Shown: one piece after another, positions 49,900-60,942 of the stretch
Layout of the letters: the number at the start of each line of letters is the position of its first letter
Position numbering within the stretch: the first letter of the stretch is position 1
Assembly: GCF_000003815.2 (NCBI RefSeq)
Contig: NC_049989.1
Location: 4,238,524 to 4,302,523 of the forward strand
Length of the DNA: 64,000 bases
Reading direction: 5' to 3'
Origin: Branchiostoma floridae
Taxonomy: Eukaryota > Chordata > Leptocardii > Amphioxiformes > Branchiostomatidae
The notes under the pieces: model-generated
What the model was told of the DNA's origin: nothing
The model's input: the letters and a program-made list of their open reading frames with translations, nothing else
Databases searched by the model: none
Translations under genes and position numbers: made by a program

Positions 49900-50426
49900 G
49901 CATCCCCGGCCTGACCTGACCAATCATTCATCGCACTTGTCGTTGGAGTGAATTGTTGGGGCACTCCAGCTCCATCCTGGATGCTAATCTGCGTGTTTAG
50001 GTTGTGTTCCTTTTACGAAGTCTGTTAGTTTCTTCCGTGAACCTACAGTGTTTACTCCATATTCACCCTGGCCAGTGGGCAAAGGGACCCACATACTGAC
50101 CCGCTAAATTGATTTTGTGAGTATTGTCCACTGCGTTTACATCCGCTGTTCTCAAGCAAGTGTCCATTCAGCTTAGCCTCCATAGAGCGTCAGCCGGCCG
50201 GAACATTGACATAGGCAAATTGCTTTTAAGGGCCTTGTGTATGTGTATGCCTGCTTTGTTTTGCGGATAATCGGATTGTGATCGGCAGGAAATCTGCGGT
50301 CAGATTTGTCTCCAGAGGTTTCTTTCTGACAGCCAGGATTGAGGGATTTGACTAGTCCGTCATTCTTTAGCTAAGTCAGGCTAAAATAATCTAGGTTTTT
50401 TCAAACAAATAGTACAGTGTTGTAAC
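49900..50426 (+). promoter_or_regulatory. Candidate internal promoter upstream of exon B
   Basis: The half-kilobase before the exon B ATG is richer in G+C than the intron around it and includes gaccaatcattc (CCAAT), a gcgtcagccggccgg block and no repeats. No TATA box at a meaningful distance was seen. The call depends on exon B being a first exon. Confidence 0.3.
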
Positions 50427-50516
50427 ATGGCGAAAGCTGGCAGCGAGGACCACAGAAGTGCCACACCTTTAGCGCTAGGAGAAACACCTGGTGGAAAGCC
50501 TTTCCCGAGGGACAAG
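50427..50516 (+). CDS. Exon B, candidate alternative first coding exon (30 codons)
   Basis: An ATG in the context gtaacATGGCG, resembling a YY1/TISU-type start, opens a frame of thirty codons (MAKAGSEDHRSATPLALGE... to ...PFPRDK) ending at a donor AAG|gtactt in phase 0. That phase lets it join exon C at 53030. The other frames are stopped early or give a Trp-rich, unlikely peptide. The 500 bp upstream are somewhat G+C richer than the surroundings, which suits an internal promoter. The frame stays open 5' of the ATG to a possible acceptor (aatagtacag), so it could be an internal cassette exon instead. I recognise no family match in these residues; assignment to the AUTS2-like gene is by position, strand and phase only. 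Confidence 0.5.
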
Positions 50517-51307
50517 GTACTTAATGATCTCTGTGTTTAGTTCTTGCATTAGTTTTTTAGTGATTGTTTATGTTACATCCGTTGTGCTGTTTTGAGTGGA
50601 AGGCCCTGCCTAGCTCAGTACTAATAGCACTTATATTCTGTCGAGTCCTTCTAAGCTTTAGGCAGGAGTTCACCTGCCCTTACCACCTTGCCCTCCCCCC
50701 ACCTGTATTCCTGTTATTGTAGGTAAAATAAACATGTCTGGAAATGCTTGCATTGTGGGTAATTAAGGTAGTAGCAAATCTCTAAAGTCAATGACTTTGG
50801 TATTCAACTACAGTAGTTTCTATTCTTTTGAAAATGAATCATTCTAGTGTGTAGAGTCTAATTGATATTGCTCTTTTCTAAAAATTTTACCCCTGTCCCA
50901 GTCCTTTCTTGTCTCTCCCTTACTGTCATAATTGCATCACACCACCACTGTGTACAGTAGCAAACATCAAGGCTTGTCGTGACATATTCACCTCCGATAT
51001 GGACCCAGTTTGTTTGATGAATGATAAGTTGGTATTGATTTGTAGGTGGGCAGAAAGAAAACCTTTATCATTATCACATGTAGCCCTTGTGACACTTTCC
51101 TGAAATAGATATTGCCATTTTTTTGTATCATATTATATGATGGGTTTACAACCATTACATACCTGTATATGTAAGGGTAGTGGTAGTGTGGTAGCTGGTT
51201 TCGATGGCGTCCCTTACATAGAGTTCGTGCGATTAGCTGCCCGATGTTAGTTGTACACGCAAACCCAAGAAAACACGAGGAGTCGGTGCTACGTCGATAC
51301 TTCTTTG

Positions 51308-51332
51308 TTCACTCTCTCTCTCTCTCTCTCTG
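51308..51332. repeat. (CT)n microsatellite
   Basis: About ten CT units beginning with cactctctctctctct, embedded in an otherwise unremarkable intron stretch. Confidence 0.9.
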
Positions 51333-53029
51333 ATCTTAACTCCAATCTCTCTATGTACAATAGTGCTGCTCTCCTATTTATATGTTTCCTTATCTATTAG
51401 TGAAAGTTACATTTTTCTGTGTCTTAATCATGATGACTTATATCCTGGGCAGTTGATGGAAAGCCACAGGATTATGTGCCAAATATGGTGATGTCCTTGT
51501 ACATTGACCAGAGAATCGTGCTTTTTGACCAAAGAGCCCTGCTCCCCACCAGAGGAACGGTGATTAAGGGGTCATTGCTCACAGTGTCCTTGTGCCATCT
51601 CAGAACTAAGTGAGAGTGACTTACAAGTTTGGTATCTTCTAGACATGAGTGTACATGCACATACTGCACTCTATTACATATAGTTGCCTTTTTTTTACAA
51701 CTTTGTGCTAAAAAAACATTGTCACCTCCTCTCTATTACAACAAGACATTTAAAATCATACATGTTGCCATAGACCCAATAGTTGTAGATCGCACATACT
51801 TCATAACAATCCATTCAGCATAGAAGTACGATTGCCTCAAACAGGCTGGCTATTGCACAGTACGGCCCTTCAGTGCCATTAGAAGAACAAGTGTATCGAT
51901 GTTAACAGGATATTGTTCTAGTAGTAGTTACAGTTCACAGGTTCATAGTAGAAGAAGAGTATGGGGTTAACAGGGTATTGTCCTCTAGCAGTTTCAAAAC
52001 CAAAGTTCAGAGGGAAGCGGCATGTGTTGTATGATTAAGTAACATAATGCGAGGGCACTCAAATTGCTTGGAGTGTTCTATACAGTAGACGAGGGGTGGT
52101 CTCAATGCCTTTATGTTGAGGTTTTATTCCTGTTGCTAAGTTATGGTTACTAACCTGTCTTTGTTATCATTTAGAAAGACCAAAACAATTACTCGATGTT
52201 GATGGTAGATTGAATCGGTAGTATACAATTTCATCCAAGCTAGAGGACAGCTTCTTCTATTTCTCCACTTGCGCTAAAGAAAGTAAAGTCTAGAGGGGGA
52301 ATCATTGAAGGCAAAGAAACTCTCTTTTAGTTTTACCTTTGTTTACAAGTTCCAATTATGAAGTATTTGCTTTCGTAGCTGTTGATTCCTGCGGAAAGAC
52401 TGCTCCTCTGTCTTGTCTTATTCATTCTTAAAAAGTAACACAATTGAATATGATGAATGGTGAAGATGCATCATGCTGGCGTATGCCTTTTTAACTAAAG
52501 GGTTATGGAATGGCTTTACTATGTAATTAATAGGACACCAACAGTTCCCTCCAGTGCCTTCCTTGTGTTAAGGTTTGTGATAAATGAAGGTTTGGTTCAT
52601 CTATCTTCTGATGATGGCTCTGCATCTGTCCAGTGCATCCAACCGTACAGGAGCAGTTTACATGCCACATCTGTCCTGTAGTGTCTCCCAGGTCAGTCTG
52701 GGTGGTAGTGTCCACACTGAGGACAGGAGGGCTTGGATGGTGCTTAGGTCAAACTTGTTTTCCTACTTGAAAGCTGGTTTGTTGGTAAGCCACTGTTATC
52801 AGAGTCAGGATACCCACTCTAGCTAGATAACTATTCATAGCCAAATAACATTTGTGATGCTATGTACATGATGGTACATGTATTAGCATCCCTAATGCAC
52901 AAACATTATTTCCACAGGCGATATCTTGTATATTGGAATGAATGCATGATCTTCTTTGCAAGCGAAGATGTATAGAGGAACATCTGAATCACCATTTCTA
53001 ACGTACCATTCTTGTGCCGTTATCTACAG

Positions 53030-53137
53030 ATGCGCTCATCGTACCACGGGAAGACTGACGACGAAAACACGAGACCAGAGGGAACAAACGCCAACGGACC
53101 TTCTCATAGGGCCAGTTCTCGCGATCGCCTAAGTGAC
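53030..53137 (+). CDS. AUTS2: Exon C, internal exon of AUTS2-like gene (108 bp, phase 0-0)
   Basis: The acceptor ccgttatctacag precedes the exon and the donor GAC|gtaagt is near consensus. It encodes 36 residues, starting MRSSYHGKTDDENTR and ending GPSHRASSRDRLSD. The last eleven residues, HRASSRDRLSD, match HRSSSRERLSD of vertebrate AUTS2 with only conservative changes, and the acidic, Ser/Asn-rich lead-in resembles the vertebrate segment before it. The exon begins exactly with ATG, so it could also serve as a start if a promoter lay just upstream, but the good acceptor argues for an internal exon. Serines in SSRDRLSD are likely phosphorylation sites by composition; that is inference. It joins in frame to exon E at 56686. 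Confidence 0.85.
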
Positions 53138-56100
53138 GTAAGTAACCGACCACTGTCTTTCGAGTTTTGTAATGTGTATTTATTTGTACTCAAAGGTTAG
53201 TCTCATATTGCAACATATAGAAATGTATGGTTTGTGAAGCAATTTGGCATTTGATACCTTTGATAAGCATCCTCGGGATGAAGGCAGATCCAACGACTTA
53301 ACGGTAGGAATTATTTGTAAATAACATTTTTAGTGATGAAATCAGGATGACAAATAGCATACCATGTAGTAGCAAAACAACTACTCGTAGTTATGTTTCA
53401 CAAATAATTCGCGGAAAGCACGTAATTTTAAAGTTGAGCTACGACTAACAGTGAATTAAAACAGCTCCCTGTTCCTCACAGGGCACACAAACCTTCATTT
53501 GGCAGGGTGATCAACAATAGAGATGTAGGTTTGTTTTGGTTCCGGACTATTTTGGTGCCTTCCTTTTATCTCCCCTGGGAGCAAACACAGACAGTCTGTA
53601 CTAGTGACCCAAACCCTGACCCCTGAAACCTTTTTTGTTGAACTGGAAATAGTTGTGTCACTGGAAGGTCATGGGTGTCCGACCTCTGACCCCCGTGACA
53701 TTTGTTGAAGGCAGGACTACCTTTGATGTGATGATGTTGTGAAGTTCTTGGCCAGACTTTTGGTTGGGCGGCTACGTTGCAATTCATGCCTCTTCTTCCC
53801 ACTGCCTAACCCTGTAGTCGATGCAAATTTCGTGCTGAAGGCTAGGCCAGCAAGGAGACGGTTTACATGTTTGTGTACGGGAAAACAAATTTTTAATATC
53901 CTGAACTTGAAACCATTCCCTTAATAAATATTCTTTAAACCCTTAGCTTTCAGAGCGTAGGATGAAAACATTTGCAATGGAATTACAACATGGAAATCAA
54001 TTACCAATTCAGTTCTATGAATAGAGTCTTGGTATTCAAGTAGAATTGAAATGTTGCCACAAAAGTCCCTACAACAACAACAAATGTGCCACCAAAGTAA
54101 ACTTGACCTTTATTTGCCCGTAGATGTACATTATATAAACTGCAACAAATGTAACCCATCAGCTTGATTAATGTGTGTAAAATCTCGCTGCTGATGCCAC
54201 AATCTGTTGAACAGCAGCTATAACAAGATTTAAGTCTTCTTCTGGGGGAAGGAAACAGTGGGTAAGACGGTCACGGTTTACCCTGATTTCCAGTGTGACA
54301 AGTCTGAATGGTGAAGTGAATGCCTGACTAGGTTCAGTCTGACAGATGCTTCCTTATCAACAGGCTATCCAGGCATGTTGGCTGAGATCTTTTGATGCTT
54401 AATGGTCCATGTCAAATCTGAGATGTCCTGTTCCTTCAGATAGAAATTGAATTAGCAGTGATGTGCACATTAGAAGGCAGTTCGATGGTTTTTACGGCCA
54501 CAGAGAGATCAAAGAAAGGGGAAGTCGGGCTCTTGTTTGAACCATCAAATTAGGGTGGTACATTTACAGTTGACATTTGGGACTCTATCAATTGATATTT
54601 ACTGTATCGCATGGAATGTAGAGAAAGCGCATTTATGGCAAGTGCAAATTTGTTTTTATGACTTATGAACCGGCAGTAATGTTACATGTACAAATCTAAT
54701 GTGGAAAAAGATGATTTTCAGAAATGATAGGTCAACCGTAGTTTCTTTTACTCTATGGGTAAAGGGGACGGGGTGTATGAAGATAAACCTTTGATGGAAA
54801 GAAAGTAGCTCAAAACACAGAATGCACACTTTACCCTGAGTGTTCGGAGGGACCTGCCTGTGGAGGCCTGATGCCTGGAAACCCAGGCTTGTGTAGGAGC
54901 ATTTCTTTGTGACCTGTGATTGTCCATGTCAAATCCAATTTTCATGCATAGCAGAAAGACACATTGTCGGATATACAGGGAGTGAAATTGAGGAATTTCA
55001 GGACTTCCTGCTTTGTGCTTAATTGGAATGCATTGCACATAACAAGGAGCAAGATCGTAAAAATCGTATAACTGATAATTTTTTTCTTCAAAATGTTCTG
55101 TAAACACATAACTTGTATACATCTGCTTTGTTAGCAAAAGTTTGTTCAAGAATCATTTCTAAACATGCAATCAGGACAGTTGTCTGAATTTGGAAGAGAT
55201 CATTAGACGAAGTGTGGCAAGCATGAAGTGTGGCAAGCATGTACTGTTAAATGTGAGTGCAGTATCAGAGGGAGATTTTGCCAGTCACCTTAAAATCAAA
55301 GTTTAATGAAAAGTCTAGACAAGATGATTGGATTAATATGCTTTTTCTAGGAAAAATTGAATAATGTCTCAAAAAGGAAGGCATGATTGTTTGCGACGAG
55401 TCTCTTTACCAATTTGAAAAATGCATGTTTCTAAAAAGATGTGGGTGGGAAAATTATTGTCAGATTGTCGTCTCTTAAGACCATTGACTCTACAATCTTC
55501 CATGGACACCATGAAAATCTGGTCCTTACTGGAACCTCCTCATCTGTGATAAATCGTCTCCTACAAAAAGTTGAATCCATCACGCCAGTGATAAAGAAGG
55601 ATGTAGAATCAGCCATAACTGACAGGTTCCACAAGTGGCCAGATGCCCCATTCTCCCGGGCAAACGTCCACCACTCCCCACCTTCACACCTCCTTGGATG
55701 GTTTACCGACTGGAACCAGATTTTTGGGCCTTATATGTCTTCCGTCTTGCCAACGAATGGGAGAGGGGACAAAGAGGATGGCAATTACTCAAATTCTCGT
55801 TTCACTTTCAGTGGTTTTGAACAGTTGTCCAACTGGAAGTAAACTGTATCAGGTACCGTAAAATACGAGCAAAAGGGGCGCCAAAACAACACGCATGTGC
55901 TCAAAGAGCTCAACTTTTATTTCTACTGTGTATTTGGCACTTTGACAGAAAGATTGAAATTCAGAACCAACCACTGCCTAAAGTTCTTTGTCAGATTGCC
56001 AGGCTTGATACTTTCCTAGATAATATCTTTGAAATGGTTTGATAGCAAATCATTGTGGACAGTGAAAAATAGATACAATTCGTTAACCTTGTCGTCTCTT

Positions 56101-56685
56101 CCCAAATCAATTTCACTAGCAATGTAAAACCCTGACCTTCAGTTACACCCATTTGAAATTTCTGATCTGGTATGAGCAAATTATGGTCAAGTTTTGTAAA
56201 CAAAGGAAGCTGCAACTGCTGACTTCATCATATTCTGGCCCATTTCTTGATAAAAGCCCATATCAAATCAAGCAGGATTAAAAGGCCCCCCTCCCCTCTT
56301 CTGTCTGTAATCCCAGAGCATGAAAATCGCATTAGTGAACAGTGTGTTGGGCGTGAAATCTTGATTTCTCAGGCAGAAGATAGATTCTTCTCAAGCAGTA
56401 TGTGGGAGGTACAAAATACAATTTGTAGCTGTGGCCCTGACAGTACATGTATCACTCAGGTTTGAGTATATTGAGCAAGCTGTTGTTGCACATTTAGATT
56501 CTACAATTTTCCATGGGACAATAAATGAATTTGCTAAAAAGCAGGTAATATCAACCAACACTATGATGATTTTTGATGGTTATGAATTGGACACATTGCT
56601 TCTATTGTACGTCAAAATGTCATGGATATTTCTTACCATTATTGTCTCAGGGTTGATGATTGATTGTTATGTCCTTTCCTTCCAG
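53138..56685 (+). other. Intron between exons C and E
   Basis: This 3.5 kb intron runs from the near-consensus donor gtaagt to the pyrimidine-rich acceptor tcctttccttccag. From 53138 to 55200 I see no repeat family or coding-like tract. From 55441 to about 56530 there is a possible decayed coding tract, described separately. A 16-bp direct duplication (gaagtgtggcaagcat) lies at about 55208-55239. The intron keeps the exons in phase 0 and is an order of magnitude shorter than the one before it. Confidence 0.7.
55441..56530 (+). pseudogene. Possible decayed coding tract, family unknown
   Basis: A 133-codon frame (55441-55842) opens straight after a TAA, lacks ATG (it begins GTG), and reads ...LKTIDSTIFHGHHENLVL..., ...SSVINRLLQKVES... 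and ...LLGWFTDWNQIFGPY.... Downstream, protein-like pieces appear in shifting frames, such as NQPLPKVLCQIARLD near 55970 and EHENRISEQCVGREI near 56310. DSTIFHG recurs near 56500 with DNA 20 of 22 identical. I do not recognise a family. It could be a broken gene or mobile-element coding region, or chance; the 3' border AA|gtaaac at 55840 would also fit a donor. Confidence 0.22.
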
Positions 56686-56721
56686 GCGAGCACCCATTCA
56701 AGCTCAGGAAGAGGGTATATG
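56686..56721 (+). CDS. AUTS2: Exon E, 36-bp micro-exon of AUTS2-like gene (phase 0-0)
   Basis: A strong acceptor (tcctttccttccag) and a strong donor (ATG|gtaagt) enclose just twelve codons: ASTHSSSGRGYM. Spliced to exon C this gives ...RDRLSD-ASTHSSSGRGYM, which aligns without gaps to vertebrate AUTS2 ...RERLSD-SSAPSSLGTGYF; S2, S5, S6, G8, G10 and Y11 are identical. In vertebrates the next residues are acidic (CDSDSD...), and I found no exon with such a sequence downstream in the window, so the following exon probably lies past 64000. Because the exon is a multiple of three and phase 0 on both sides, it could be skipped without changing frame. Exons this short often need dedicated splicing enhancers. 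Confidence 0.85.
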
Positions 56722-56979
56722 GTAAGTGCTATTTTATTCTCTCCTGTACTTGCGTTATAGTAAGTGTTATTGTGATGGCTGGGAGTACTGGGAACTGGAT
56801 AATCACCATTTTTTCCTTGAAACTTTTGGCCAAAACTTCCAAGCTGCTGGGTTTTTTGTTAGTATAATTCACAATGTTATGTTGTGTCCGGTTATGCATA
56901 TGAAAAACTTCCACAACCTCATACCTTTGCCAAATAAGGTTAACCTTAATGACTGATTAGGTATTTTGAGTATTTCTCA

Positions 56980-57140
56980 TTGATTATGCAAATACTGTCC
57001 TAATTGGCATAGATAATATCCGTTTTCCCACCCAAATAACAAGTTGTCCAAAATATAAAAGTCATCTTAGCAAAGTATGTTGGCTCTTGTAGCATTTTCT
57101 TATCAGTTATATGCAAATGAGATCCTGATTTGCATTTCAT
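56980..57140. repeat. Relic of the octamer-bearing repeat
   Basis: attatgcaaatact, ttatatgcaaatgag and tgatttgcatttcatg give three more ATGCAAAT octamers in a context similar to the 23.8-25.0 kb repeat (tgcaaatg...aatttgcat...atgag). Divergence is too great to be certain of common origin. Confidence 0.35.
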
Positions 57141-57229
57141 GATGAAAGTTAAGATATTTTTACATTTACTGATGTTACTCAGAAAAGACAAACAAAATTG
57201 ATCTCCAAACAGACTGCATACAGTGAGTA

Positions 57230-58031
57230 ACCTCAGGCAAAGTCAAGGTTAGTCGGCATTTGCCATATCCATAAGTCAAAGCTGCACGCTGCCTTAGGGG
57301 AAAGCAGAGTTTGGTTATTGAAAGCCAAAAGTAGATCTAAAGCACTTCTTTGCCGTGCTCCAATACTCACCGTACAAATGTATCTCTCCCGACCAATGCC
57401 CGCGCATGTATCCCGAATTATTACCTGTAGGACAGTTACTGCAGGCCCTCCAGGGCTAATAGCAGCCTGGAAGTGATTTAGCAACATTAGCGCTCGCTGC
57501 AGGGTGATAACCTCCCAGTCCTGTATGACCAGCGGGGGAATAGAAGGTCTCCAGGAATATATCTCCACAAAAATGTAACTGGACATTGGGAGATCAGCAC
57601 GCGACTCCTGGCCGGACTTAATATGCTACCGGACATTAGTTTGCATCAGATCAGTCTGTGAGGGCTGTGATCTTGAAGGCCGGTATTGATGATTTGGGAG
57701 AGGGCCAGCCCAGAGGTGCTTTACTCTGCCCATAGATTCAGCCCCTCGGAAATAGAACTGGACACGGAAGATGGGAAACAGCCCTCGCGGGTGCTGTTGG
57801 AGTCCCCGAAGCCATTTGATGGCATTAGCCCTCAGATTACAGGTCCTGACCTCCAAGTTCATGACTACTGATTCCTGGCTTTGTCAATGAGAGGTCATTT
57901 TGGGGGTTCTCATCTGCGTGGATGAAACTGGACGTTGAAGATCCCGGCAGATCCCCATGATGGCCATTGCAGCTTGCTGACCATTATCTTACATTAGCCA
58001 GGCTTTGGGGTCACGACCTAAGTAGTCCAAG
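57230..58031. promoter_or_regulatory. G+C-richer block upstream of exon D
   Basis: This 800-bp block is low in repeats and contains gtgataacc (GATA type), ttagcgctcgc and several TAAT cores. A 117-codon minus-strand frame (57233-57586) and a 61-codon plus-strand frame (57686-57871) overlap it, but neither has splice borders or family resemblance; frames this long may arise from G+C content. It may be promoter and enhancer for exon D. Confidence 0.28.
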
Positions 58032-58058
58032 ATGGCTGACAAAACTGGAGGAAGAAAG
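58032..58058 (+). CDS. Exon D, candidate alternative first coding exon (9 codons)
   Basis: CCAAGATGGCTGAC, close to the TISU/YY1 initiator-plus-start motif, begins MADKTGGRK and meets a good donor AAG|gtcagt in phase 0. A TAG lies in frame two codons before the ATG, so this is a start or nothing. It sits 1.3 kb past exon E; a transcript from here would skip exons A to E and splice to a later phase-0 exon outside the window. The preceding 800 bp (57230-58030) are G+C-richer and less repetitive than average, as a promoter would be. The pattern of starting at an ATGGC motif and ending Lys|gt in phase 0 is shared with exon B. No homology is recognised; chance occurrence of a short ATG-plus-donor is possible. 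Confidence 0.35.
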
Positions 58059-60433
58059 GTCAGTGAAAGGTCATTTGATATACCTCCTTTCTGGCAGGGA
58101 TTGTTGTGTTTTGTCTTTAAGTGTTAGATCCACCTACTCCTATGGTGAGGTTGAGTTTTCTACATGAGCAGTTTTATGAATATTGACCAGTCATAACCAG
58201 GGCAGTGCTCCCGAGGGCAGGGTATGAGAGCGGTCCCATTTGAACAACTTGGTTGGAGGGATCAGTACTTACCAGCCCTTATACACATAAAGCTCTCCTG
58301 TGAGCTGTTTTCCTCGGCCTATTAGCCATAAAGTGCCTGTGATTAAGCCTTTTTATGGTCGTCTACTACTTCAGTACCTGCTCAAGGGATTGCCGTGAGT
58401 TCTTGGACTGTATTGTGTAGGAATCATACCCCAGTGTTGAGTGTTACATCTCTAACTAAATGTACCAAGGAACAAGTGGACGAGTACACATTTAGATTCT
58501 GATGCGTCAGGCATTCCCTCATGCTTAGGATACAGGTGTCTCTAGTTCATGCTATGAAAGGTGTGGAAGGTTTCTAAATAAGAGAGAATAAGAATTGATG
58601 AATAGTTTGCCTGGCTAAACTTTCCTTCTAGATTTCAAAATGAGCCAGGCACCTAGTCTTATTGAGCATATGACTTTCTTTAGTCCATGAGTGGAATGTG
58701 TTTGCATTTGTAAGATTTCTACCTTGAGAAATAAGGATTGATGAATACTTCTACCTGTGTAGACGCTTCTTCTTTTGTTGATACAACCAGTGTTAAGTCA
58801 TTCAGTGTGTGGGGGCCAGTCCTTTGTACTTGTATCACAATAAATCAAATAGTTGCTGCAGCAGCCAAGCTTTCAGCACCTGAACTGTCCATGGTATTGT
58901 GATCAGTGCAGAGTACCAAGGTATCAAGTTAGGGTCCTTTCTTTCCTGTGCCTTGCTTGTATTTTCCAAAAGGTGCAGTGAAAATAGATCCTTTTCAGGA
59001 TGTACGAAAAATAATCAATGTTCCCCCTCCCATATGGGACATTTTCCAGATTCCCCATTTGAGGCACTTTGTTAGGGAAGATTATCGAAGGTCCAAGATG
59101 GATTTTTATGTCCCCCTCATGAGTCATGAGAACAGATATGGCCGCCATAAAATGCAGTGTGAAACCTCCTAGCTTGATTTATAAAGGTCCTGTGGGATCC
59201 CTTAGCCTTTATGTAGATACGACTCTATGTTCTTTGCTCCAGGTTGTCAGTCCTGTCATTAGACAAACATGCAACTGTTGAACTGAGAGGTCTCTTGGCT
59301 AGTACCCTATCTTCTTACATGTTCAAGTAAATGTACCTTTGTTTCTTTTTCGTGAATGCCTCCACAATGTCATTTTCCCTGCATCTGGAATAGCAAGGGG
59401 AATGGGATCAAAAGAAAAATATGATTTTTAAGCTACATCAATGTTTTCCCCCCAAATTTTTCCCCAAGAAAATTGGACCAGTCAGAATGGTGTAATCATG
59501 ATTGTAAATTTTGTGTTGTTCATTTTGCTTTTTGATTCACAAGATTAGGAACAAAGTCGCTGAAGGTTATGTTATATAGCACAGCTTACAGAGTTAAGGT
59601 TGGGTAGCAGCACACAAAGCAGCCTTGGACCAAAAGGTTTAAGGACTCTAAGAGATTGGTAGTGCCGCTCCCTATCCTTTGTGAAGGCATGCATTAAGGA
59701 GCTTGTAGGATCATGAGATCAGGCCACCAGAGACCCCTTAACAGCTGTCTGACCATTTGTCGCATTTAGCAGGATTATGCAGGGTGACCCTCCAAGACCT
59801 TGGCTCCTGTGGGACTACAAAGAACTTCTGTGTAATTAGATAGGGGCTGGAGCATCAAAAGTTGGAGGAAGCCATCTTAGGCATGGGGGAGGGGCATGGT
59901 AATTAAGTTCCCTCTTTTTGTTGTTGTTCACAAATGAAGCCTTTGTTGTTTTTGCAAGTTTACATCTTCTGTAACTGAAGTGAGTCAGACAAAGTGAAAC
60001 TTATTTTCTGTATTTTAGCGTATTGAGTGAACTAATTATGTTATCTAAACTTACTGTTGTTGTGCATACATATACAACTATCTGCCCTTGTGAGGTAAAA
60101 ACTCCATTCTTCCAATTTAAGTGAATTGTCAAAAATAATGTCTTTACCAAACATTGTTCTTAGATATGATTAACTCATTCTGCTAAGAAGAGATTAAGAG
60201 TCTTAATAAGACACAGGAAGATGCAGAAACAATATTGCAAGTTGACAGCAAAAGTAAAGTTGAAGTTTTAAGTGATTGATGAAGGACCATCATTAGAATG
60301 TCTGCTGGCCTAATCAGTGATATTTGTACATGTAGCTTTCATTACATCATCTGGAATTGGCAGTAATTAGTTTGGGAAATCCTTTAATTGGTTCTGGAGA
60401 ATCTCCTGAGGGAGGGGATGATGGAGCATGGTC

Positions 60434-60862
60434 ATGAGGGGTGATGACAACATGAGGGATGAGGTCATGAACTGGAACTGATAGACAAGAGGACCCTGAA
60501 ACTTGATGGGGTCTGAATGAAGACTTCTGGGAGAGAATAAGCTACTCAATAATGTGGTATATAAATGTACATGTGTACATGTATGTCTATTTTTCTGGTT
60601 TTGTTGGTCTTGAACTATGAGGGGTGATGACAACATGAGGGATGAGGTCATGAGCTGGAACTGATAGACAGGAGAACCCTGAAACTTAATAGGGTCTGAA
60701 TGAAGACTTTTGGGAGAGAATAAGCCACCCAATAATGTGGTATATACATACTTCCCTCACACACTCAACTACGGGGAAAGAGCCATGATGATTATGTACA
60801 TCTGTACATGTATGTCTATATTTCTGGTTCTGGTTTTAGTTCGCCTTGAACTTTGAATGGTG
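60434..60862. repeat. Tandem duplication with 183-bp period
   Basis: atgaggggtgatgacaacat, gggatgaggtcatga-ctgg, aactgatagaca, ccctgaaactt and ataatgtggtatata recur from 60434 and 60617 with few differences. The second copy has about 50 extra bases before the shared gtacatgtatgtctat end. The 121-codon minus-strand frame over it is repeat translation, as its own internal repetition shows. Confidence 0.88.
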
Positions 60863-60898
60863 TAAGATTGACTTATAAATTGCACAAGGTACATGTAT

Positions 60899-60942
60899 AT
60901 TGCAGGAGGAGGCAAGGAATATTGCAGGAGGAGGCAAGGAGT
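60899..60942. repeat. 21-bp tandem duplication
   Basis: attgcaggaggaggcaagga is repeated directly, separated by a single base. Confidence 0.9.

Larger units (their letters stand above)
11171..53029 (+). other. Giant intron between exons A and C (about 42 kb), containing exon B
   Basis: Exon A's donor (gtcaga) and exon C's acceptor (ctacag) are both phase 0, so they can be joined directly, or through exon B at 50427. Human AUTS2 also has very long early introns, so the layout fits. Mobile elements and regulatory candidates inside are listed separately. I see nothing specific in 11171-11700, 13530-16410, 17060-19530, 21870-23440, 27000-29240, 30210-30990, 31760-33580, 36613-37250, 37450-39360, 40660-49900 and 50517-53020 other than AT-rich intronic DNA. 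Reading frames of 60-154 codons occur there on both strands, but overlap in opposite orientation, start without ATG or lack splice borders. Confidence 0.6.

Noticed and set aside
51185-51300. Possible LTR-like segment
   Set aside because: No second copy, no target duplication and no primer-binding site could be found.
58948-59172. Plus-strand frame with protein-like reading (GAVKIDPFQDVRK...)
   Set aside because: It starts at GTG, is overlapped by an equally long minus-strand frame, and has no splice borders; left as possible conserved non-coding DNA at most.
60367-60732. 121-codon minus-strand frame with an internally repeated peptide
   Set aside because: It spans the 183-bp tandem duplication, so the repeated peptide mirrors the DNA repeat.
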